NCBI GenBank assembly: GCA_021399445.1
Contig: JAJTUQ010000022.1
Location: forward strand, 1-64,000
Source: Xylogone sp. PMI_703
Taxonomy: Eukaryota > Ascomycota > Leotiomycetes
Direction of reading: 5' to 3'
Length of the DNA: 64,000 nucleotides
A program made the position numbers and the translations under genes. This document shows, in pieces, positions 22,266 through 32,173 of this stretch; the first letter of the stretch is position 1; every line of letters starts with the position of its first letter. Under the pieces are notes generated by a model. It was not told the DNA's origin. It saw nothing but the letters and a program-made list of their open reading frames with translations, and searched no databases.

Positions 22266-23812
22266 ATGTTAGAGAATGCCACCATTACTACTAACACAAC
22301 TGCTACCCAAGGATGGACTTCGGCACCGAACGACCGAGGAACTTGGGATATCCTTTCATCCTGCGTCTTGACAATAGTCTTATGTTGCTGGACATCGGTT
22401 TGTCCCAACATCCCAGCCAGGGGGGCATCTCGTTTATGGATCCTTCGTGACAAGGCCTGTCTTGCCTGCATAGGGCTTCTTGGGCCCGAATTTCTGTTGA
22501 TGCTCGCCCTGGGACAGTGGACATCAGCTCGGCGTTCAGTCAAGGTTCGTGTTTCTTCGACTTATTTACATATTAAGCTACCTAGAGTTGACGGATTTCA
22601 ACCTAGAAATTTCACGACGCGGGATACGAGAAGTGGACCATGACTCATGCATTTTTTGCTGATATGGGGGGATTCCTGTTAGGTACCCCTGAGTACCCAG
22701 ACTTCCCCCTCGATGCCGAACAACTCTATTATCTAGTCACGAAAAAGTACATAGAATATCCAGATATCGACAAGGAGGATATCGAGGATAAGAATAAATC
22801 AGACGGCCTAGCTCGGTACATATTGGGTTTCCGCCACACACTAGGGACAATGCATGCTAACTAAAATCTAGATTGATCTCTATCTGTCAAGCAATCTGGT
22901 TTACCGCTGCTTCTATCGCGCGACCTATCCAGGGCTTATTCTTAACGACTTTCGAGCTCACTGCAATGTCTTTCATCGTCGTATTTTTTGCCGTCTCCTA
23001 TTGCTGGCTGAATAAGCCTTCTGGTATCACTAGAGCAATCGTTTTAAAGTTGAATATGAGGCTTGATGAAGTTTTAGCACAAGTATATCCCCCGGAGACT
23101 TTCACACCGCTGTGGAAATACTAACTAGCTAATATAGGCTGGCGTAGATCCTGAAGAACCATGGAAACGTACTCCCCTAGAGTTCATTAGCCGTGAAGAA
23201 TGGTTTTGCAGTATTCTATGGAAATACTATAACCAGATTCTCGATAATATCGTCATTAGCCCCTTCTCCATACCGGTGACCAGTCGACCGTATAATCGTA
23301 TACCCAGTGACAACTTCCCTCCTACGGACATCACTGCTGAGGTGTTATGTATACCATTCATTCTCCTATTCTCTTCCACCTTCATATGCGCGTGGGACTT
23401 CACATTCCCATCCAACACGGAGCGCATCCTGTGGCGCGCGGCGAGCATAACCTGCGTGTCATTTGGCATAGTTGGTGGTGGGTTCAGCGCCCTCTGTCAT
23501 TACCTACTCTTTCCAAAAATATCACACCAGGAAAAGACTTCAGAATCCATCAAAATAACCGGCCGATCGCAAAGATACAAGCTATTTAGGGAATATCTCA
23601 GTCATAAGGCTGCGAAGATCAGGAACATCTCTCCTGACAAAGATCCGCTGTTGACTGTACCTTTGGTGGTGCTAATCCCAATATCAATCATCAACGCAGT
23701 TTACTGCATCAGCCGAGGGTATTTACTTGTGGAAGATGTTATTGGACTGAGAAAGTTACCAACTAGTGCGTTCCAAACCGTGGATTGGTCTAAATATATC
23801 CCCCATTTCTAG
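22266..23812 (+). CDS. Uncharacterised fungal multi-pass membrane protein
   Basis: I recognise the sequence type (a common, unnamed family in Pezizomycotina) but no function. Four exons, 22266-22544, 22607-22815, 22872-23082 and 23138-23812, give 457 residues. Landmarks: GWTSAPNDRGTWDI, then hydrophobic segments ILSSCVLTIVLCCW and GLLGPEFLLMLALGQW; WTMTHAFFADMGGF in a hydrophilic loop; TTFELTAMSFIVVFFAV with a WLNKP end; and three more hydrophobic segments in the last exon (VLCIPFILLFSSTFICAW, ITCVSFGIVGGGFSALC, VPLVVLIPISIINAVYCISR). About seven membrane spans are likely. Each splice choice is supported by frame and by continuity of these blocks. The start codon follows closely on an AT-rich leader. 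Confidence 0.78.
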
Positions 23813-24564
23813 AGAATCGCTTTTATCAGCCGTTTAGATCGAGCATTAGAATTGAAAAAAGCTGAAACTTAGAGTACTAGGTAGCTATAAGATAATAAAT
23901 AATTAATATTACTATATGCCTCGAGTTATTTTGTAAAAGGGATGGTTTAGCCAGAGGCTCATATACATCACATTAGTTTAACCATATTATGATCCTTGTG
24001 GTTCTTTTACATCGGACCTTTTTTCAATTCCAGACGTGGTTCTAGTTCGAGTAGGGCCTGTATTATCGTATAAAATGTGTGGAATTAAAATGAATTCCGA
24101 TAAAATCTTCAAATCTACGTTATTTAGGCCGATTTTTATCTTGTTTATTCTTAACATATTTACATGTGAAGTCCGTGAAATTTGGCGGTTGTCGATTTAT
24201 TAGTTGAGGCCTAATACAGTAATACCCGGGAAGATAAAAAATGAGTGAGCGACAACGCCACAACACCATAACGATGCGTGTTGATTGGAGGGTTGCTTGC
24301 AAGGCTTAAGCAATTGGTACGATATGTTATGGGTGATGCGGAAAATGGCAGGTTTCAAAACGTCGCCATCTTTATCTTTGCGATTACACGTATACGTACT
24401 TCGAATCGTGCTTTAAAGCTGGAGAATCGCGCCCCTAAAAGAAAATATTCGCATCAACTTCAGTTCCTCAACGGTTAAGCTTTCTCAAATGGTCACTCAT
24501 CCAGCTATTGATAGCATTACCAAGCTCGCTTCTCTATCCAAAACAAAGCACAACCAGTGGAAAC
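23813..24564. other. Intergenic, 0.75 kb
   Basis: AT-rich; no gene, RNA or repeat recognised. A frame from 24489 overlaps the oxidase start but reads out of frame with its conserved N-terminus. Confidence 0.5.
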
Positions 24565-26053
24565 ATGTCGGCAACCTATTCAAACAGCGACTATTTGATC
24601 GCGGGAGCGGGCGCGTTGGAGCCTCAGCAGCTCTGTACCTGAAGCGAGCCTACCCGGGCAAAAGCGTGACGCTCGTCGACCGCAGCGAGCTTCCTTGTCC
24701 TTTGGCAGCGGCTCACGATCTTAACAAAATCATTCGTGCTGAATATGAAGATCCACTCTATATGAAGCTTACCCTCGAGGCTCAGGACGTCTGGCGGTCC
24801 GATCCGATCTTCACACCTCACTTCAACCAGACAGGCATTCTCTTCACCGGCATCGATGGCATTGGCCAAGCCATTGTTGACAATTATATCAAATTGATTG
24901 GGACATCTCCTGCAGAGCTAATTAGTCCTGAAGATGCAAAGGGACGTTTTAATGGCGTGTTAAGAGATGCAGATTGGACGGGTGTGACAAGCCGTACGTG
25001 GAATCCCCAAGCTGGATGGTGCGATGCTGCAAATGCGTTGAAGAGTGTCATACAAGCTGCCATTGATCTCGGTGTGAACTACGTCGCAGGATCCGTTGAG
25101 AAAATCACCTTCGCAACTGACGGCTCGGCGACGGGCCTGGCACTCGCCGACGGTAAAATACTCGCAGGTAGCAAAACGATCCTGTGTACCGGAGCTTATA
25201 CTGCAGAATTGATCGCTGATAGTGCACCTGAGAGGGAGGAAATACAGGTCAAGGGACGGTTGGTAGCAGCTGCGGCCATTATGTGTGCTTTCAAAATTCC
25301 CCAGGACGAGTTGCCCAAATTCGCAGCCGCGCCTATCATCATCAGTCCAATGGGCAATTATCCAAGTAAGTGGAATTCTAACATTCTCTCCTCGTCCTAC
25401 TATACGAGCCCAGTAGCCAAAAACAAAATCTCTCCGTTCATTGCCCAGGTACAATGGGCCTGACTTATTAAACAGGTGAAAGTATTCCACCAGGACCTCT
25501 AGGTCTTGTCAAATGTACCCACGAACGAAGCTTCACCAACCTATCCCAACATTCCTCATCTAAGCAAACTTTCTCGATGATTCCTTGCCGCACTCAGCAA
25601 ATGACTTGGAGCCAAGAGGTGCCGCAAGGACTCAAAGACGAGGTGGAAATCAGCAAGACCAAAATCTACGGTAATTGGATCAAGGGCTTGGAACCTGAAT
25701 ACTATCGAATGTGCTGGTATCTGCCCTGTATCTGTCCTTCTTTGAACTGCAAAGCATTCTTACCATTGCACAGGGATGCAGTAACTCCCAATCAGGACTT
25801 CGTCGTTTCTCCTCATCCTAAGTGTGAAAACCTCTGCATCGCAACTGGTGGATCCTTCCATGGTTGGAAATTTCTTGCCAACATTGGTAAATATGTCGCT
25901 GAGATGCTGGACGGTTCTTTAGACCCAGCTATCGCGCAGAGATGAGCTTGGGACCGCAAGGATGATGGAGCTGCTTGTGGATTGTATTTGCCTTCGAGGG
26001 ATTTGTCGGACATCGAGGGGTATAAAGAGATGGTTGATGCGGAGGAAAAATGA
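24565..26053 (+). pseudogene. Amadoriase-type FAD oxidase (fructosyl amino acid oxidase-like), disrupted
   Basis: Intact relatives oxidise fructosyl amino acids or related secondary amines with covalent FAD. The true start appears to be ATG 24565 (MSATYSNSDYLIAGAGA). The Rossmann motif is then interrupted: at 24616-24617 the run TTG is one T short of the expected phenylalanine codon, so the reading moves to another frame for GASAALYLKRAYPGKSVTL. Introns 25366-25475 and 25717-25773 keep that frame. Typical sequence follows: CPLAAAHDLNKIIRAEYED, GLVKCTHE, MCWDAVTPNQDF (its cysteine is at the usual FAD-linking site) and GGSFHGWKF. TGA at 25943-25945 replaces a likely tryptophan codon, about 35 codons before the next stop at 26051-26053. 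A prediction starting at ATG 24489 would lack the dinucleotide-binding glycines. Confidence 0.75.
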
Positions 26054-27291
26054 TTGAAGAGTGCACCAAGTGCATTAGTTGGGGCCGGTCCCTAATGCAG
26101 CTCTCCTTGGAAAACTTCAACAGTCAAGGACGACCTCCTGCTTAATAAAAGTCGTTTCCAGTACTCCCTGCCAGAAATTATTGTGAAACACGCTTCGTTC
26201 CTTTTTGGTAGCCCTCAACGTAGAAGAGACGATTCAGCAGCCCCTTGCACCTGAAACTTGCGTTTATCTGTAGTGCCGTACGGAATTTCATTACGCAATC
26301 TACTGTTCGTTTCCGGCCTCTTCTCGTACAACTGCCTTGATTTGTATCTGTACAGGTGGAAGCCTCAGCATTTTCCAGCACGAGAAGACGATTGCCTGGA
26401 CCCGGACGGCGATGATCAGGTTTGGTTACAGTTGCTTGCGAAGCATGCCGAAAGAGAACATCAAAGGCATATTATTCCTCTATTGATGAAAAATACATCA
26501 TACTCCGCAATTAAACAGAGTCTTGTGTAGCGTAACGCCAAACACCCAACTTATGGCAGCGACACCGGACCAATTGCGCTTATGCTGCTAAGCCGACCAA
26601 GACTCATGGACAGACACTCCAAAGGCGAAAATATAGCAAACTATGCCAGTCAAAAGCGCCTTATGAGGAACCATTCCATATTCTCAGCTAACTCAACCGA
26701 GTATATACCACGTATTTTCTGTCAGGCAAGTATAGTGACTATCAAATCACATTCTCAATTTGTCAACAGTACGCGTACCATACTTCCGGTACAGTATCGT
26801 GGTGGCGGACCCTGCAACTGGACTAAAATCTGACACGGGAATTTAGTACATCAATAGTCAACGTGCATAGCTAGTCACAAGTTGACATATGCCAACATTT
26901 CAATAACAATGTTAACTATCACTGAAAACAAATGATTTCCAAGCTTTGTAGCATCATATCTTTTCAAGACTCTAAAATCTGACACGAGGAATTTCAACGG
27001 AGTTGTATTATCGCCGATAAGTGTTGACCTAACCGGTTATACTTAATTTTTTCTCAGCTACGGAAACATTAATGCCGATGGGAAATATCGATTAGCTTAG
27101 ACTATCCATAAGGCTGTATCTCCGATCTTTTTAGTTTGCTCGATAGAGAAATGATAAATTATACGTCATCACTATATGTTATCTCTATGCAAAATTATAT
27201 GTATATAATAGTCCAAAACACTTCCCTGAAATTATGACCCTGTCGTTTGGGTATACTACATAGATTCGTTTTTCTAGTTCACAAATCTGTA
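26054..27291. other. Gene-free stretch, 1.2 kb
   Basis: No recognisable gene. A frame at 26258-26530 has no family resemblance. GGGGCCGGTCCCT at 26081-26093 matches 862-874 exactly, and a near-identical direct repeat pair lies at 26823-26994. The sequence just before 27292 is the oxidoreductase promoter. Confidence 0.5.
26823..26994. repeat. Pair of near-identical short direct repeats
   Basis: CTAAAATCTGACACGGGAAT followed by TT (26823-26844) recurs as CTAAAATCTGACACGAGGAA followed by TTT (26972-26994), differing by one inserted A. The copies are about 150 bp apart, in the promoter-side sequence of the downstream oxidoreductase. They may be regulatory or the remains of a small duplication. 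Confidence 0.5.
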
Positions 27292-28490
27292 ATGTCTGCA
27301 TCAATTCCAAAAACCACTAAAGCCTGGATAGTCAATCCAACAGGTGATTTTGACGCATTGAAGCTGAACCTTGATTTTCCGATCCCAGCCCTCTCCAATA
27401 ACGATGTTTTGGTTAGATTTCACGCTGCATCCCTTAACTATCGAGATTTGATAATGGCTAAGGTGAGCCATTGTGACGAGGACTCAAGCTTACAGCGGAA
27501 TTTTGTGAGGTTGTTACTAATTTGAACATCAGGGCTTCTACACCTTTGGCATGAAAGAAAACGTGGTTGCAGGCTCTGATGGTGTTGGTGAGGTCATTGC
27601 AGTTGGCTCTAACGTTACCCGCTTCAAGGCTAGTGATAGGGTCGCTGCTATTTTCAACCAGGGTCATATCAGCGGCCCTATCAGCCCAGAGATAATGAGA
27701 ACAAGTTTGGGAAGTTTAAATGATGGCACACTAAGGCAATACGGAGTTTTCAACGAGAATGGCCTGGTAGAAATTCCATCTGGTCTTACGTGGGAAGAAG
27801 CGGCAACACTTCCTTGTGCTGCTGTGACAGCATGGAATGCTTTGTATGGCACAAAACCACTTATTCCTGGAGACGTTGTGCTTACTCAAGGAACTGGGGG
27901 TGTGAGCATCTTCGCTGCTCAGTTTGCTAAAGCCGCTGGAGCAACGGTCATTGTGACTACTGGATCACCTGATAAAGCCGAAGCACTGAAGAAACTGGGT
28001 GTTGATCATGTCATTAACTATAAAGACGATCCAAGCTGGGGTGAGACTGCAAAGGCCTTATCACCCAAGGGACGTGGTGTAAATCATGTTATTGAGCTCG
28101 GTGGCCCAGGGACTATCGCACAGTCTCTCAAAGCCATTAAGATGGGTGGTATCATCTCCATTATTGGGTTTCTTGATACCGAAGGTGGCGAACAACCTTC
28201 CTTTTTGGAGGCGTTGAAGAATTCTTGCATTATAAGTGGTGTGGTGGTTGGTAGTCGCGCACAGTTTGAAGAAATGGTAAGGATGTCCTCATCTAGGCTT
28301 AAATAATTGCCGTTCAGTCTTCTTGTACAACTATTTTAACACTACATTTTTCTAGAATCGGGCAATTGACGCCAATAATATTAAACCACCGGTCGATCCA
28401 AAGATCTTTGCTTTTGATCAGCTCAAAGAAGCATATCAGTATGTGTGGGATCAAAAACACTTTGGAAAGGTAGTTGTCAAGATTGGTTAG
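27292..28490 (+). CDS. Zinc-independent quinone/alcohol oxidoreductase (MDR family)
   Basis: NAD(P)H-dependent medium-chain dehydrogenase/reductase. Three exons, 27292-27462, 27533-28276 and 28356-28490, give 349 residues. The N-terminal catalytic fold shows AASLNYRDLIMAKG and VAGSDGVGEV; the nucleotide-binding domain shows QGTGGVSIFAAQFAKAAGA and later IELGGPGTIAQSLKAIK. The family's zinc-binding cysteines are absent, which fits quinone oxidoreductase-like members rather than classical alcohol dehydrogenases. The C-terminus FAFDQLKEAYQYVWDQKHFG with KVVVKIG is typical, so the gene is complete. ATG 27292 is preferred over 27247 because the extra residues are not family-like. It converges on the GMC gene with about 120 bp between stops. 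Confidence 0.88.
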
Positions 28491-28614
28491 TTTGACAAAC
28501 GTCAAGTTCTATATATCCGCTATCATGCCGAAAAATGCCTATGAATTATTCTCTGCTGATGTCCCTCCCTTGAACTCATTATGATAAATTCAAACCATGT
28601 AATAAGAAAGAGCC

Positions 28615-30619
28615 CTACGCATTAATAATCTTCTCCGCTGCCATGAACCCAACGAGATATGCAGGAGCTTGCGTATGGCCACTTAGGAAGGTTACTGATA
28701 AAGTCTATTACGGATTTAGTCGGAAGTGCTTACTTAGGAGTCTCCGGCCAAATGCTATTATCAGCAACCCTTAATCCTTCAACTCCAATAACTTTTAGAT
28801 TCGAATCTACGCATGCCTCAGGGTCATGAATGGGTCCCATCTTGACGGTGCCATTAGCGTGCCACATGATGGTCGCGTTTTCTTGAACAAATGCCTATAT
28901 CTATTGTCAGAATCAACTTATTAATAGATGATTTAGATGTGGTGGTGTATAATACTTTAATATCCTCTTCCCTTCGACCATTGGGCCCATGGACCACCTT
29001 TTTGAGTATGCGGGAAATTTGTGGCGTCTCGAAAAAACTAAGGCCAAGTCGAACACCTTCAATTAGCACTCTTTGATCATATGGACTTGATAATAGCTGA
29101 GGATCAATCCTCGGAGTTATATTTTCGGATTGGATGGTAACCGTTCCCGTTGACTGCGGATTCATGACTGCTACGGCAATACGTAGGCGATGAGCTCCAT
29201 TATCCGGATCTTTATCTAGCATCTATATATGGACATTAGTTAAGAATAGAAATCCTACCGAGGATACTGAGACTAACTACAACAAATTCGAGGGTTGGAG
29301 TTCTTGCCATTAAGATGCGTTCCTGAGCGTGGCTAGGAAGACCTTCAAACTCCTTGCTCTCTAGAACTGTGGGAAGTTTGACCCAACAGAAAAGGGTTTC
29401 ATCTTTTGTATTGGCTGGAAAAGCATCCTGGTCTAGAAGAGCTGTCATTGTAAGCCAGGGATGATCCCCTAAGTGTCTCCCTACACCGGGCAGATCAATT
29501 TTAGATTCAATTCCTAGAGACCTGAGCTCTTCGGCAGGACCAATCCCGGATCGAAGCAGAATATTAGGTGAATTGAATGCTCCGCAACTGAGAATGGTCT
29601 CGCTGGCAAAAACTATCTGAGTTAGCGATTGATTGAGAACAAGACTGACAGGTAGATTCATACTCTTTCTACCATCTACAAGTTGCGCGCCAATAACCAT
29701 ATTGTTCTCAATAAGAACTGTTTCGACCGTAGCGTTGACCATAATCTCGAGGTTAGATGGTATATTTCGGAGATGCGCAGAGAAGCTGTTTGATCGAATC
29801 TGGCCGTCATGAGTAAGCCACACCTTTCCTGCGCCAAGAGGATTTCCAGAATTGTAATTCGAATTCCACGGTATCTACTAATAATTAGTATTTATACTAT
29901 AAGATGTGGGTGATTTTACATCAAGTGCAGCTAGGGCCTCGAGTACGGTGGTTGTCTGCTCGTTTCTTTCGTTATCAAAGTGAAGATGAAGGGATCTGTT
30001 ACTATTCGTCAAAATAAGTCATGGCGGTAATAGTCATAACAAGAAAAGCTTTTACCCTTTGAATACATCAGTGGGCTCTTCTTTAGTGGAGCTAATACCG
30101 ATTTTCGTAATCTAGTATTTTTGAAGCACGTTGTAAGTTTCCGGAACAAGTTATATTGATAGGTCTTACGATACCTTTTCAAAAGCTTTGCTCACAGCCT
30201 CCCACTTCCACGAATCATCACCCACGTAAGCGGCACATGAATCGTAGTCATTGGCACTTCCAACGGTCCAGACCATGAAATTCAGAAGAGAGCCACCTCC
30301 GAGACCCTTTGCACTCATGTACGGCACGATCTTGTTCCCCGTGAGATGTTGCTGTGCAATGGTAGAGTAACCCCAGTGAAGGTCGGTCAATGCAAAGCCA
30401 CCATGAGGGTTACTTGCAAGGAGTGTATCTACTACTGACGTTGTATCATTACCCGCTTCAACAAGTAATATTTTACACTCTGGTTTGGCCGATGCTAGGC
30501 GTGAGGCGAGGATGCACCCAGAAGTACCGCCTATATATCAACCATGATGTTAGTGTGTCTTAGAAGGGGAATCTTGGGGTATAATGTTTACCTCCAACAA
30601 CTAAGAAATCAAATGTCAT
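28615..30619 (-). CDS. GMC-family FAD oxidoreductase (choline dehydrogenase/alcohol oxidase type)
   Basis: Flavoprotein oxidising alcohols. Eight minus-strand exons: 30619-30592, 30530-30175, 30111-30056, 29995-29920, 29874-29278, 29222-28956, 28894-28734 and 28681-28615, about 535 residues. The FAD motif FLVVGGGTSGCILASRLA spans the first intron. Others are AKGLGGGSLLNFMVW, SNYNSGNPLGAG, CGAFNSPNILLRSGIGPA (GMC signature), WHANGTVKMG with the catalytic histidine, and the end GHTQAPAYLVGFMAAEKI. There is no clear signal peptide, since the FAD motif starts at residue 5. Several exons are very small, 28 and 56 nt. The last acceptor (28682) was chosen because it alone restores PNGHTQAPAY. Substrate unknown. 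Confidence 0.85.
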
Positions 30620-32173
30620 TGTGCTATCTGGCGTAGTAATTGTCTCTTTAATATAGACACTCAATCCAATACGGATCAATGGTACGTGAACTACTGAGGA
30701 TTTAAAGAGAGAGAAAATGGCTTGCTGTAATTAGGTCTTGACTTTCGAGATATTTAAACAAGATAAGCTCCCGTTTATGTTATTCTCGCAGATTATATCG
30801 TACACGTGTAAGCATACTTATGATGACGAATCATGCCTCGGGGTACACGGGCCCGAGGTGCAAAGGGGCATAGCGACCTAGAAACTCTAGTACGGTGGTA
30901 TTCGTAGTATTATCATATGTGACGAGTATTAGTATTCATTCTTTCAATCTAGCTGCACTGAGTACACTGTCGAGCATATATTGAGACCTGCTGGCTACTC
31001 TGAAGTCCTGAAAGGTGCCTACGGTCGGTTGTGTCATGCCGATAAGGAGATAGAAGGTCCACGGGTTAATCACCGCTCTTGTCGGACTTTATATATGGCG
31101 GTGTACACCTTATAGCCTAGGAAGACATATTCATCAGCAACGCGGAAAATAGCTCTAAATGGCAAGTGAGAGAATGCACACGCTGAGTAAAGCAGGAATA
31201 GTGTATTACTGTAGTGGCAAGGCAACGCCACACTTATCGAGAGAGTAAGCTTACTTTAAACTTGACAAATGTTCAGATGAAGGCGTATTCGGATAAGCTA
31301 GAGTATTTTTGAGTGAAATACGCATCCTACAGTAAAGCGTAGACCATGAATACCTGTACCGTATGGTAGTGAGTAGCTACTCAGATATACTAGAGCTGAG
31401 CTAATGCATGGTTGATGCCGCCTTTGGTCTATTGCCCATGTATTAGGTATGATTTCAGCCACCAATGCTACATTTACCGACATTCCGCGTGAGAAAATGG
31501 TGACCGGCCTCTTACTCGATTAGGGGTCTGACCTACTCAATTATACAATACGCCTAGATTATCGACGAAGCGTTGCAATCACCTACTGGTACTGGTATGC
31601 ATCATTCTACTATGTTATATCCAACTTCATATGGTAATTGGTGTCTCAATGCCCGGCTGCTTGGGCAGGGAAATATTCAAAGGTTGTGTGTGGGGTACTT
31701 GTAGGGCGTATTGCGTATTCGGTATTGTAAGCACAGCTTGAGGACTATGGCTATTTGGAAATTTCTTATGGTACGAGTCGCCGGCTACACCATCTTGGCA
31801 ACGAAAGCTTCTGGACACACGCTAGCAGAAATCAAAGCCACTGCGCCTAGGTAGTTCTCAAATTAAGACGAAAGTAAGATACATATGTTGTTTTGGCTGC
31901 TGCCAACGCGCTTCTCGAGAGTCTTCTGATGTTAGTTCGAACGTACTCGCTACACCATAATATCTTGGCCCGGCGCATATTATCAAAAACTTCAATCCTC
32001 ATCTCTCACATGAGGAGGTGGCAAAATAATCTACGAGGCATCCTCTAGTTGCAACAGCTAATGCTGTTGGTCATAGCCATGTATTTAATAAAGCCGTTCT
32101 CCCAAGCCAGGATGCTTCTCAGACACCAAGAAGAATCCAAGGAAGCATCAAGGTTTTATATTTATCCATCATC
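30620..32173. other. Gene-free stretch, 1.55 kb
   Basis: Divergent promoter region of the GMC gene and the modular SGNH protein. No coding frame or RNA gene was recognised. Confidence 0.5.

Noticed and set aside
26258..26530. 90-codon plus-strand frame downstream of the oxidase pseudogene
   Set aside because: No recognisable motif or exon partner; could be a relic but cannot be supported.
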